Positions 42,946 through 54,500 of a DNA stretch of 64,000 nt are shown piece after piece. The translations under genes were made by a program, and so were the position numbers. Positions within the stretch are counted from its first letter, which is position 1. Every line of letters begins with the position of its first letter. The DNA is taken from positions 60,392,581 to 60,456,580 of the forward strand of contig OW388297.1 of NCBI GenBank assembly GCA_936450465.1, read 5' to 3'. The notes beneath the pieces are model-generated. The model had not been told where the DNA came from and did no database searches. It worked only from the letters and a program-made list of their open reading frames with translations. This stretch comes from Gibbula magus. Lineage: Eukaryota; Mollusca; Gastropoda; Trochida; Trochidae.

Positions 42946-45900
42946 AATGGAATATTTTGAAAAGTTTCAAAGAGTCAGGGTCGAGACTTTCCATGCCGTA
43001 ATTGTGTGTTTCAAACTGTTAATGCAAGGTTTTAAATTTCAACTATCGATGATGGATTACGAGATTTCCAAACTAGCAAAAGTTCCGTTTTAGGACGAAC
43101 ATTATAGCGTTTTAAACAAAAACAAAAACTTATAATATTTTGAAAATTTTCAAAGAGTCAGGGTCGAGACTTTACATGGCGTAATTTTGTGTTTCAAACT
43201 GTTAATGAAAAGTTTTACATTTTAACTATCGATGATGGATTACGAGATTTCCAAACAGGCAAAATTTCCGTTTTAGGGCCGACATTATAGCGTTTTTAAC
43301 AACAATAAAAAATGGAATATTTTGAAAAGTTGAAAAGAGTCAGGGTCGAGACTTTGCATGGCGTAATTGTGTGTTTCAACCTGTTAATGCAAAGTTTTAC
43401 ATTTTAACTATCGATGATGGATTACGAGATTTCCAAACTAGCAAAAGTTCCGTTTTAGGACGAACATTATAGCCTTTTAAACAAAAACAAAAAATAGAAT
43501 ATTTTGAAAAGTTGCAAAGAGTCAGGGTCGAGACTATGCATGCCGTAATTGTGTCTTTCAAACTGTTAATGCAAAGTTTTACATTTCAACTTTCGATGAT
43601 GGATTACGAGATTTCCAAACTACTGTAGCCAAAATTCCATTTCAAGACGAACATTATAGCGTTTTTAACAAAAATAAAAAATTTAATAATTTGAAAAGTT
43701 GCAAAGAGTCAGGGTATAAACTTTGCATGCCGTAATTGTGTGTTTCAAACTGTTAATGCAAGGTTTTAAATTTTAACTATCGATGATGGATTACGAGATT
43801 TCCAAACTAGCAAAAATTCCGTTTTAGGGCCGACATTATAGCGTTTTTAACAACAATAAAAAATAGAATATTTTGAAAAGTTTCAAAGAGTCAGGGTCGA
43901 GACTTTGCATGGCGTAATTGTGTGTTTCAAACTGTTAATGCAAAGTTTTACATTTCAACTATCGATGATGGATTACGAGATTTCCAACCTAGCCAAAATT
44001 GTGTTTTAGGACGAACATAATAGCGTTTTTAACAACAACAAAAAATGGAATATTTGGAAAAGTTTCAAAGAGTCAGGGTCGAGACTTTGCATGGCGTAAT
44101 TGTGTGTTTCAAACTGTTAATGCAAAGTTTTACATTTCAACTTTCGATGATGGATTACGAGATTTCCAAACTAGCCAAAATTGTGTTTTAGGACGAACAT
44201 AATAGCGTTTTTAACAACAACAAAAAATGGAATATTTGGAGAAGTTTCAAAGAGTCAGGGTCGAGACTTTGCATGGCGTAATTGTGTCTTTCAAACTGTT
44301 AATGCAAATTTTTACATTTCAAATATCGATGATGGATTACGAGATTTCCAAACTAGCCAAAATTGTGTTTTAGGACGAACATTATAGCGTTTTTAACAAA
44401 AATACAAAGTGGAATATTTTGAAAAGTTTCAAAGAGTCAGGGTCGAGACTTTGCATGGCGTAATTGTGTGTTTCAAACTGTTAATGCAAATTTTTACATT
44501 TTAACTATCGATGATGGATTACGAGATTTCCAAACAGGCAAAATTGTGTTTTAGGACGAACATTATAGCGTTTTTAACAAAAATAAAAAATGGAATATTT
44601 TGAAAAGTTTCAAAGAGTCAGGGTCGAGACTTTGCATGCCGTAATTCTGTGTTTCAAACTGTTAATGCAAAGTTTTACATTTCAACTTTCGATGATGGAT
44701 TACAAGATTTCCAAACTACTGTAGCCAAAATTCCATTTCAAGACGAACATTATAGCCTTTTAAACAAAAACAAAAAATAGAATATTTTGAAAAGTTTCAA
44801 AGAGTCAGGGTCGAGACTTTGCATGGCATAATTGTGTGTTTCAACCTGTTAATGCAATGTTTTACATTTTAACTATCGATGATGGATTACGAGATTTCCA
44901 AACTAGCCAAAATTGTGTTTTAGGACGAACATTATAGCGTTTTTAACAAAAATAAAAAATGGAATATTTTGAAAAGTTTCAAAGAGTCAGGGTCGAGACT
45001 ATGCATGCCGTAATTGTGTCTTTCAAACTGTTAATGCAAAGTTTTACATTTCAACTTTCGATGATGGATTACGAGATTTCCAAACTACTGTAGCCAAATT
45101 CCATTTCAAGACGAACATTATAGCATTTTAAACTAAAATAAAAAGTGGAATATTTTGAAAGTTTCAAAGAGTCAGGGTCGAGACTTTGCATGGCGTAATT
45201 GTGTGTTTCAAACTGTTAATGCAAGGTTTTAAATTTCAACTATCGATGATGGATTACGAGATTTCCAAACTAGCAAAAGTTCCGTTTTAGGACGAACATT
45301 ATAGCGTTTTAAACAAAAACAAAAAATAGAATATTTTGAAAATTTTCAAAGAGTCAGGGTCGAGACTTTGCATGGCTTAATTTTGTGTTTCAAACTGTTA
45401 ATGAAAAGTTTTACATTTTAACTATCGATGATGGATTACGAGATTTCCAAACTAGCCAAAATTGTGTTTTAGGACGAACATTATAGCGTTTTTAACAACA
45501 ACAAAAAATGGAATATTTTGAAAAGTTGCAAAGAGTCAGGGTCGAGACTTTGCATGACGTAATTGTGTGTTTCAAACTGTTAATGCAAAGTTTTACATTT
45601 TAACTATCGATGATGGATTACGAGATTTCCAAACTAGCAAAAGTTCCGTTTTAGGACGAACATTATAGCCTTTTAAACAAAAACAAAAAATAGAATATTT
45701 TGAAAAGTTTCTAAGAGTCAGGGTCGAGACTTTGCATGGCATAATTGTGTGTTTCAAACTGTTAATGCAAAGTTTTACATTTTAACTATCGATGATGGAT
45801 TACGAGATTTCCAAACTAGCAAAAGTTCCGTTTTAGGACGAACATTATAGCCTTTTAAACAAAAACAAAAAATGGAATATTTTGAAAAGTTTCAAAGAGT

Positions 45901-48795
45901 CAGGGTCGAGACTTTCCATGCCGTAATTGTGTGTTTCAAACTGTTAATGCAAGGTTTTAAATTTCAACTATCGATGATGGATTACGAGATTTCCAAACTA
46001 GCAAAAGTTCCGTTTTAGGACGAACATTATAGCGTTTTAAACAAAAACAAAAACTTATAATATTTTGAAAATTTTCAAAGAGTCAGGGTCGAGACTTTAC
46101 ATGGCGTAATTTTGTGTTTCAAACTGTTAATGAAAAGTTTTACACTTTAACTATCGATGATGGATTACGAGATTTCCAAACAGGCAAAATTTCCGTTTTA
46201 GGGCCGACATTATAGCGTTTTTAACAACAATAAAAAATGGAATATTTTGAAAAGTTGAAAAGAGTCAGGGTCGAGACTTTGCATGGCGTAATTGTGTGTT
46301 TCAACCTGTTAATGCAAAGTTTTACATTTTAACTATCGATGATGGATTACGAGATTTCCAAACTAGCAAAAGTTCCGTTTTAGGACGAACATTATAGCCT
46401 TTTAAACAAAAACAAAAAATAGAATATTTTGAAAAGTTGCAAAGAGTCAGGGTCGAGACTATGCATGCCGTAATTGTGTCTTTCAAACTGTTAATGCAAA
46501 GTTTTACATTTCAACTTTCGATGATGGATTACGAGATTTCCAAACTACTGTAGCCAAAATTCCATTTCAAGACGAACATTATAGCGTTTTTAACAAAAAT
46601 AAAAAATTTAATAATTTGAAAAGTTGCAAAGAGTCAGGGTATAAACTTTGCATGCCGTAATTGTGTGTTTCAAACTGTTAATGCAAGGTTTTAAATTTTA
46701 ACTATCGATGATGGATTACGAGATTTCCAAACTAGCAAAAATTCCGTTTTAGGGCCGACATTATAGCGTTTTTAACAACAATAAAAAATAGAATATTTTG
46801 AAAAGTTTCAAAGAGTCAGGGTCGAGACTTTGCATGGCGTAATTGTGTGTTTCAAACTGTTAATGCAAAGTTTTACATTTCAACTATCGATGATGGATTA
46901 CGAGATTTCCAACCTAGCCAAAATTGTGTTTTAGGACGAACATAATAGCGTTTTTAACAACAACAAAAAATGGAATATTTGGAAAAGTTTCAAAGAGTCA
47001 GGGTCGAGACTTTGCATGGCGTAATTGTGTGTTTCAAACTGTTAATGCAAAGTTTTACATTTCAACTTTCGATGATGGATTACGAGATTTCCAAACTAGC
47101 CAAAATTGTGTTTTAGGACGAACATAATAGCGTTTTTAACAACAACAAAAAATGGAATATTTGGAGAAGTTTCAAAGAGTCAGGGTCGAGACTTTGCATG
47201 GCGTAATTGTGTCTTTCAAACTGTTAATGCAAATTTTTACATTTCAAATATCGATGATGGATTACGAGATTTCCAAACTAGCCAAAATTGTGTTTTAGGA
47301 CGAACATTATAGCGTTTTTAACAAAAATACAAAGTGGAATATTTTGAAAAGTTTCAAAGAGTCAGGGTCGAGACTTTGCATGGCGTAATTGTGTGTTTCA
47401 AACTGTTAATGCAAATTTTTACATTTTAACTATCGATGATGGATTACGAGATTTCCAAACAGGCAAAATTGTGTTTTAGGACGAACATTATAGCGTTTTT
47501 AACAAAAATAAAAAATGGAATATTTTGAAAAGTTTCAAAGAGTCAGGGTCGAGACTTTGCATGCCGTAATTCTGTGTTTCAAACTGTTAATGCAAAGTTT
47601 TACATTTCAACTTTCGATGATGGATTACAAGATTTCCAAACTACTGTAGCCAAAATTCCATTTCAAGACGAACATTATAGCCTTTTAAACAAAAACAAAA
47701 AATAGAATATTTTGAAAAGTTTCAAAGAGTCAGGGTCGAGACTTTGCATGGCATAATTGTGTGTTTCAACCTGTTAATGCAATGTTTTACATTTTAACTA
47801 TCGATGATGGATTACGAGATTTCCAAACTAGCCAAAATTGTGTTTTAGGACGAACATTATAGCGTTTTTAACAAAAATAAAAAATGGAATATTTTGAAAA
47901 GTTTCAAAGAGTCAGGGTCGAGACTATGCATGCCGTAATTGTGTCTTTCAAACTGTTAATGCAAAGTTTTACATTTCAACTTTCGATGATGGATTACGAG
48001 ATTTCCAAACTACTGTAGCCAAATTCCATTTCAAGACGAACATTATAGCATTTTAAACTAAAATAAAAAGTGGAATATTTTGAAAGTTTCAAAGAGTCAG
48101 GGTCGAGACTTTGCATGGCGTAATTGTGTGTTTCAAACTGTTAATGCAAGGTTTTAAATTTCAACTATCGATGATGGATTACGAGATTTCCAAACTAGCA
48201 AAAGTTCCGTTTTAGGACGAACATTATAGCGTTTTAAACAAAAACAAAAAATAGAATATTTTGAAAATTTTCAAAGAGTCAGGGTCGAGACTTTGCATGG
48301 CGTAATTTTGTGTTTCAAACTGTTAATGAAAAGTTTTACATTTTAACTATCGATGATGGATTACGAGATTTCCAAACTAGCCAAAATTGTGTTTTAGGAC
48401 GAACATTATAACGTTTTTAACAACAACAAAAAATGGAATATTTTGAAAAGTTGCAAAGAGTCAGGGTCGAGACTTTGCATGACGTAATTGTGTGTTTCAA
48501 ACTGTTAATGCAAAGTTTTACATTTTAACTATCGATGATGGATTACGAGATTTCCAAACTAGCAAAAGTTCCGTTTTAGGACGAACATTATAGCCTTTTA
48601 AACAAAAACAAAAAATAGAATATTTTGAAAAGTTTCTAAGAGTCAGGGTCGAGACTTTGCATGGCATAATTGTGTGTTTCAAACTGTTAATGCAAAGTTT
48701 TACATTTTAACTATCGATGATGGATTACGAGATTTCCAAACTAGCAAAAGTTCCGTTTTAGGACGAACATTATAGCCTTTTAAACAAAAACAAAA
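42946..48795. repeat. Near-perfect 2925-bp tandem duplication (16 monomers)
   Basis: Copy one is 42946-45870 and copy two is 45871-48795, directly abutting. Register holds throughout: CCATGCCG at 42991 and 45916, AGAGTCAGGG after GTTGAAA at 43336 and 46261, and AGGCAAAATTGTG at 44536 and 47461. I noticed only a handful of differences, for example GGCTTAATTTTG versus GGCGTAATTTTG (near 45373/48300), TATAGCG versus TATAACG (near 45482/48407) and ACATTTTAAC versus ACACTTTAAC (near 43216/46141). This is the least diverged large duplication in the window. Confidence 0.95.
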
Positions 48796-49865
48796 AATAG
48801 AATATTTTGAAAAGTTTCTAAGAGTCAGGGTCGAGACTTTGCATGGCGTAATTTTGTGTTTCAAACTGTTAATGAAAAGTTTTACATTTTAACTATCGAT
48901 GATGGATTACGAGTTTTTTAAACAGGCAAAAATTCCGTTTTAGGGCCGACATTATAGCGTTTTTAACAACAATAAAAAATGGAATATTTTGAAAAGTTGC
49001 TAAGAGTCAGGGTCGAGACTTTGCATGGCGTAATTGTGTGTTTCAAACTGTTAATGCAAATTTTTACATTTCAACTATCGATGATGGATTACGAGATTTC
49101 CAAACTAGCCAAAATTGTGTTTTAGGACGAACATTATAGCGTTTTTAACAAAAATACAAAGTGGAATATTTTGAAAAGTTTCAAAGAGTCAGGGTCGAGA
49201 CTTTGCATGCCGTAATTGTGTGTTTCAAACTGTTAATGCAAGGTTTTAAATTTCAACTATCGATGATGGATTACGAGATTTCCAAACTAGCAAAAGTTAT
49301 TTAGGACGAACATTATAGCGTTTTAAACAAAAACAAAAAAAAGAATATTTTGAAAATTTTCAAAGAGTCAGGGTCGAGACTTTGCATGGCGTAATTTTGT
49401 GTTTCAAACTGTTAATGAAAAGTTTTACATTTTAACTATCGATGATGGATTACGAGATTTCCAAACAGGCAAAAATTCCGTTTTAGGGCCGACATTATAG
49501 CGGTTTTAACAACAATAAAAAATGGAATATTTTGAACAGTTGCAAAGAGTCAGGGTCGAGACTTTGCATGCCGTAGTTGTGTGTTTCAAACTGTTAATGC
49601 AAAGTTTTACATTTCAACTATCGATGATGGATTACAAGATTTCCAAACTACTGTAGCCAAAATTCCATTTCAAGACGAACATAATAGCATTTTAAACAAA
49701 AATAAAAAATGGAATATTTTGAAAAGTTGCAAAGAGTCAGAGTCCAAACTTTGCATGTCCTAAGTGTGTGTTTCAAACTGTTAATGCAAAGTTTTACATT
49801 TTAACTATCGATGATGGATTACGAGATTTCCAAACTAGCAAAAGTTCAGTTTTAGGACGAACATG

Positions 49866-49898
<33 letters not shown>
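49866..49898. repeat. (TAA)n microsatellite, 11 units, LINE 3' tail
   Basis: A pure ATA/TAA repeat of 33 bp sits at the junction between the satellite (GGACGAACATG) and the LINE 3' UTR. On the element strand it is (ATT)n after AATAAAGT. Such 3' microsatellite tails are known for several LINE clades instead of poly(A). The first three bases (ATA) also exist in the uninserted target, so the exact start of the tail is ambiguous. Confidence 0.92.
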
Positions 49899-49899
<1 letters not shown>

Positions 49900-49901
<2 letters not shown>

Positions 49902-49905
49902 TATT
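49900..49905 (-). promoter_or_regulatory. Polyadenylation signal AATAAA of the LINE
   Basis: The plus strand reads TTTATT, giving AATAAA on the element strand. It lies about 70 bases after the reverse transcriptase stop and directly before the ATT-repeat tail. The position fits the 3' end of a LINE transcript. The motif is short and common in AT-rich DNA, so function is inferred from position. Confidence 0.6.
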
Positions 49906-49976
49906 GCCTTTTCAGGAATTTGTTTTACATCAACACAGAGCTTGAACAATCATATGCAATATTTATGTACACGCAT

Positions 49977-50834
49977 TTAATTCTTTTCACATTTATTTAA
50001 TAGACATATTGTGTTTGGAACAAAAGATGTACGGGCTCTCTTAGTTTTCAAAACTGGAACTTTGTAGCGGCGGCCTGAAGGGAGAAGGTGATATTCTGAA
50101 TGAAGGTAATGTGTCGGGTCAGATATGATTTTGACAGCTTGATTTACGATTTGCCGCTCATATATATCAGTTAAACACTCGAACTTGACGCCGGCAATCT
50201 TACTCGTAACGTTCACAATTTTGTTAACTTTACATTTAAGATGAACTGAGAGAGACCCGTACCAACAATGGAATGAAAATGTTAATATGCTTTGAATAAA
50301 AGCTGTATAAAAGGTTGACATGACGGAGGGGTTAACATCGAAAGATCTGAGTTTTCGCATTAGATGAAGACGTTGCTGACATTTGTTATACAGGGCTTCA
50401 ATGTTGGAATTCCAGTTCAATTTAGAATCAATGTAGGTTCCCAAATATTTATATTCCGACACAGTCTCAACACATTCACCATTTATCATGACTGGAAGCA
50501 TTTGTGATGGTTTACTTCGAAAGTCAATAACCAGTTCCTTCGTTTTTTTGACATTTAAAATTAGATGATTGTCTGCACACCAAGTTGTAAATTTTGTAAT
50601 TTCATCTTTATACAGTTGTTCAGATATATCATTATTTATTTTTCCAACAATTGCGGCGTCATCCGCAAACTTGATCGTTGAGCAGGTTGAGCTATAACTA
50701 ACGCAATCGTTAGTGTAGAGGGTGAACAGGACAGGCGAGATGACACAACCTTGCGGCGCTCCAGTATTTATGGATCTTGTGCTCGATACTGCCCCGTTAA
50801 CTTTGACAAATTGCCTTCTGTCCACAAGAAAATT
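49977..50834 (-). pseudogene. Reverse transcriptase C-terminal fragment of a LINE
   Basis: The frame runs without a stop from the truncation point (first codons N-F-L-V-D-R-R-Q-F at 50834) to a stop at 49977, about 285 residues. No true start is present; the GTG at 50825 is an internal valine. Counting from that GTG, the reverse transcriptase palm motif GAPQGCVISP is at residues 22-31, the catalytic FADD at 53-56, a WCADNHLILNVKKTK block at 82-96 and YKYLGTYID at 125-133. The thumb and C-terminal region follow, with LPSGRRYKVP at 248-257 and SFVPNTICLLN at 267-277. The fingers, the first catalytic Asp motif and any endonuclease are missing, so it cannot be a working enzyme. In an intact element this enzyme copies element RNA into DNA at a nicked target. 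The frame is uninterrupted, which suggests a fairly young insertion. No RNase H domain or zinc knuckle is visible. Confidence 0.92.
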
Positions 50835-50835
50835 A

Positions 50836-50892
50836 GCCTTTTAAACAAAAACAAAAACAAAAAATATAATATAAAAAAATATAAAAAATAGA
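50836..50892. repeat. Expanded A-rich linker at the LINE 5' junction
   Basis: The linker after GCCTTTTAAAC is about 30 bp longer than in the uninserted counterpart at 63848-63890. It has an extra CAAAAA unit and an added AATATAATATAAAAAAATAT-like stretch before AGAATATTTTG. It looks like local replication slippage or a template-switch product at the 5' end of the insertion. Everything after GAATATTTTG is ordinary satellite. Confidence 0.75.
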
Positions 50893-51511
50893 ATATTTTG
50901 AAAATTTTCTAAGAGTCAGGGTCGAGACTTTGCATGGCATAATTGTGTGTTTCAAACTGTTAATGCTAATTTTTACATTTTAACTATCAATGATGGATTA
51001 CGAGATTTCCAAACTAGCAAAAGTTCCGTTTTAGGACGAACATTATAGCGTTTTAAACAAAAACAAAAAATAAAATATTTTGAAAAGTTGCAAAGAGTCA
51101 GGGTCGAGACTTTGCATGGCGTAATTGTGTGTTTCAAACTGTTAATGCAAATTTTTACATTTCAACTATCGATGATGGATTACGAGATTTCCAAACTAGC
51201 CAAAATTGTGTTTTAGGACGAACATAATAGCGTTTTTAACAACAACAAAAAATGGAATATTTTGAAAAGTTTCAAAGAGTCAGGGTCGAGACTTTGCATG
51301 CCGTAATTGTGTGTTTCAAACTGTTAATGCAAAGTTTTACATATTAACTATCGATGATGGATTACGAGATTTCCAAACTAGCAAAAGTTCCGTTTTAGGG
51401 CGAACATTATAGCGTTTTAAACAAAAAATAAAAAATATAATATTTTGAAAAGTTTCTAAGAGTCAGGGTCGAGACTTTGCATGGCATAATTGTGTGTTTC
51501 AAACTGTTAAT

Positions 51512-54500
51512 GCAGAGTTTTCCATTTTAACTATCGATGATGGATTACGAGATTTCCAAACTAGCAAAAGTTCCGTTTTAGGACGAACACTATAGCGTTT
51601 TTAACAAAATAAAAAATGGAATATTTTGAAAAGTTTCAAAGAGTCAGGGTCGAGACTATGCATGCCGTAATTGCGTGTTTCAAACTGTTAATGCAAAGTT
51701 TTACATTTCAACTTTCGATGATGGATTACGAGATTTCCAAACTACTGTAGCCAAAATTCCATTTCAAGACGAACATTATAGCATTTTAAATTAAAATAAA
51801 AAATGGAATATTTTGAAAAGTTGCAAAGAGTCAGGGTCCAAACTTTGCATGCCGTAATTGTGTGTTTCAAACTGTTAATGCAGAGTTTTCCATTTTAACT
51901 ATCGATGATGGATTACGAGATTTCCAAACTAGCAAAAGTTCCGTTTTAGGACGAACATTATAGCGTTTTTAACAAAATAAAAAATGGAATATTTTGAAAA
52001 GTTTCAAAGAGTCAGGGTCGAGACTATGCATGCCGTAATTGCGTGTTTCAAACTGTTAATGCAAAGTTTTACATTTCAACTTTCGATGATGGATTACGAG
52101 ATTTCCAAACTACTGTAGCCAAAATTCCATTTCAAGACGAACATTATAGCATTTTAAACTAAAATAAAAAATGGAATATTTTGAAAAGTTGCAAAGAGTC
52201 AGGGTCCAAACTTTGCATGCCGTAATTGTGTGTTTCAAACTGTTAATGCAGAGTTTTCCATTTTAACTATCGATGATGGATTACGAGATTTCCAAACTAG
52301 CAAAAGTTCCGTTTTAAGACGAACATTATAGCCTTTTAAAAAAAAATAAAAAATGGAATATTTTGAAAAGTTGCAAAGAGTCAGGGTCGAGACTTTGCAT
52401 GACGTAATTGTGTGTTTCAAACTGTTAATGCAAAGTTTTACATTTCAACTATCGATGATGGATTACGAGATTTCCAAACTAGCAAAAGTTCCGTTTTAGG
52501 ACGAACATTATAGCGTTTTAAACAAAAACAAAAAATAGAATATTTTGAAAAGTTTCTAAGAGTCAGGGTCGAGACTTTGCATGGCATAATTTTGTGTTTC
52601 AAACTGTTAATGCAAAGTTTTACATTTTAACTATCGATGATGGATTACGAGATTTCCAAACTAGCCAAAATTCCATTTCAAGACGAACATTATAGCGTTT
52701 TAAACAAAAATAAAAAATGGAATATTTTGAAAAGTTGCAAAGAGTCAGAGTCCAAACTTTGCATGCCGTAAGTGTGTGTTTCAAACTGTTAATGCAAAGT
52801 TTTACATTTTAACTATCGATGATGGATTACGAGATTTCCAAACTAGCAAAAGTTCAGTTTTAGGACGAACATGATAGCCTTTTAAACAAAAACAAAAAAT
52901 ATAATATTTTGAAAAGTTTCTAAGAGTCAGGGTCGAGACTTTGCATGGCATAATTGTGTGTTTCAAACTGTTAATGCAAAGTTTTACATTTTAACTATCG
53001 ATGATGGATTACGAGATTTCCAAACTAGCAAAAGTTCCGTTTTAGGACGAACATTATCGCGTTTTAAACAAAAACAAAAAATATAATATTTTGAAAAGTT
53101 TCTAAGAGTCAGGGTCGAGACTTTGCATGGCATAATTGTGTGTTTCAAACTGTTAATGCAAATTTTTACATTTCAACTATCGATGATGGATTACGAGATT
53201 TCCAAACTACTGTCGCCAAAATTCCATTTCAAGACGAACATTATAGCATTTTAAACTAAAATAAAAAATGGAATATTTTGAAAAGTTGCAAAGAGTCAGG
53301 GTCCAAACTTTGCATGCCGTAATTGTGTGTTTCAATTTGTTAATGCAAAGTTTTACATTTTAACTATCGATGATGGATTACGAGATTTCCAAACTAGCAA
53401 AAGTTCCGTTTTAAGACGAACATTATAGCCTTTTAAACAAAAATAAAAAATGGAATATTTTGAAAAGTTGCAAAGAGTCAGGGTCGAGACTTTGCATGAC
53501 GTAATTGTGTGTTTCAAACTGTTAATGCTAATTTTTACATTTTAAATATCAATGATGGATTACGAGATTTCCAAACTAGCAAAAGTTCCGTTTTAGGACG
53601 AACATTATAGCGTTTTAAACAAAAACAAAAAATAGAATATTTTGAAAAGTTGCAAAGAGTCAGGGTCGAGACTTTGCATGACGTAATTGTGTGTTTCAAA
53701 CTGTTAATGCAAAGTTTTACATTTCAACTATCGATGATGGATTACGAGATTTCCAAACTAGCAAAAGTTCCGTTTTAGGACGGACATTATAGCGTTTTAA
53801 ACAAAAACAAAAAATAGAATATTTGGAAAAGTTTCTAAGAGTCAGGGTCGTGACTTTGCATGGCATAATTGTGTGTTTCAAACTGTTAATGCAGAGTTTT
53901 CCATTTTAACTATCGATGATGGATTACGAGATTTCCAAACTAGCAAAAGTTCCGTTTTAGGACGAACATTATAGCGTTTTTAACAAAATAAAAAATGGAA
54001 TATTTTGAAAAGTTTCAAAGAGTCAGGGTCGAGACTATGCATGCCGTAATTGCGTGTTTCAAACTGTTAATGCAAAGTTTTACATTTCAACTTTCGATGA
54101 TGGATTACGAGATTTCCAAACTACTGTAGCCAAAATTCCATTTCAAGACGAACATTATAGCATTTTAAACTAAAATAAAAAATGGAATATTTTGAAAAGT
54201 TGCAAAGAGTCAGGGTCCAAACTTTGCATGCCGTAATTGTGTGTTTCAAACTGTTAATGCAGAGTTTTCCATTTTAACTATCGATGATGGATTACGAGAT
54301 TTCCAAACTAGCAAAAGTTCCGTTTTAGGACGAACATTATAGCGTTTTTAACAAAATAAAAAATGGAATATTTTGAAAAGTTTCAAAGAGTCAGGGTCGA
54401 GACTATGCATGCCGTAATTGCGTGTTTCAAACTGTTAATGCAAAGTTTTACATTTCAACTTTCGATGATGGATTACGAGATTTCCAAACTACTGTAGCCA

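Larger units (their letters stand above)
1..49868. repeat. Satellite array, left arm (about 182-bp monomer, head to tail)
   Basis: Uninterrupted tandem copies of one AT-rich monomer, all in the same orientation. A typical class A monomer is 2747-2928 (182 bp from one GAATATTT to the next); a class C monomer is 2183-2370 (188 bp). Conserved blocks in order are GAATATTTTGAAAAG, GAGTCAGGGTCGAGAC, CTTTGCATG, TTTCAAACTGTTAATGC, GATGATGGATTACGAGATTT, then a class-specific cassette, GACGAACATTATAGCG and an A-rich linker. Divergence between copies is mostly point changes and 1-6 bp indels. The recurrent 60-70 codon open frames start at GTG or in repeat-internal ATG and end at the conserved TAA of the next monomer, so they are not genes. 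Unit length and AT richness fit centromeric or pericentromeric satellite, but location is inference. Stretches without a separate entry hold mixed-class monomers of this family. Confidence 0.98.
49869..50835 (-). mobile_element. 5'-truncated non-LTR (LINE) retrotransposon insertion
   Basis: A 967-bp non-satellite segment interrupts the array and reads on the minus strand. Its parts, 5' to 3' on that strand, are the C-terminal part of a reverse transcriptase frame, a 3' UTR of about 108 bp, an AATAAA signal and an (ATT)n tail. The 5' end is lost, so endonuclease and N-terminal reverse transcriptase are absent, which is typical of LINE copies made by incomplete reverse transcription. The left flank GGACGAACATGATA and right flank GCCTTTTAAAC are contiguous in the uninserted monomers at 52861 and in 63840-63870, which fixes the junctions. 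At most TA (49867-49868 and 50834-50835) could be a target-site duplication. Clade is not certain; a CR1/Jockey-group element is the best guess. Confidence 0.93.

Noticed and set aside
1..49868. CRISPR array
   Set aside because: Repeat units of about 182 bp are contiguous with no unique spacers, and there are no cas genes.
50823..50825. GTG at 50825 as the start of a 282-residue protein
   Set aside because: The frame is open upstream to the element's truncation point (N-F-L-V-D), and the residues fit the internal region of a LINE reverse transcriptase, so this is not a translation start.
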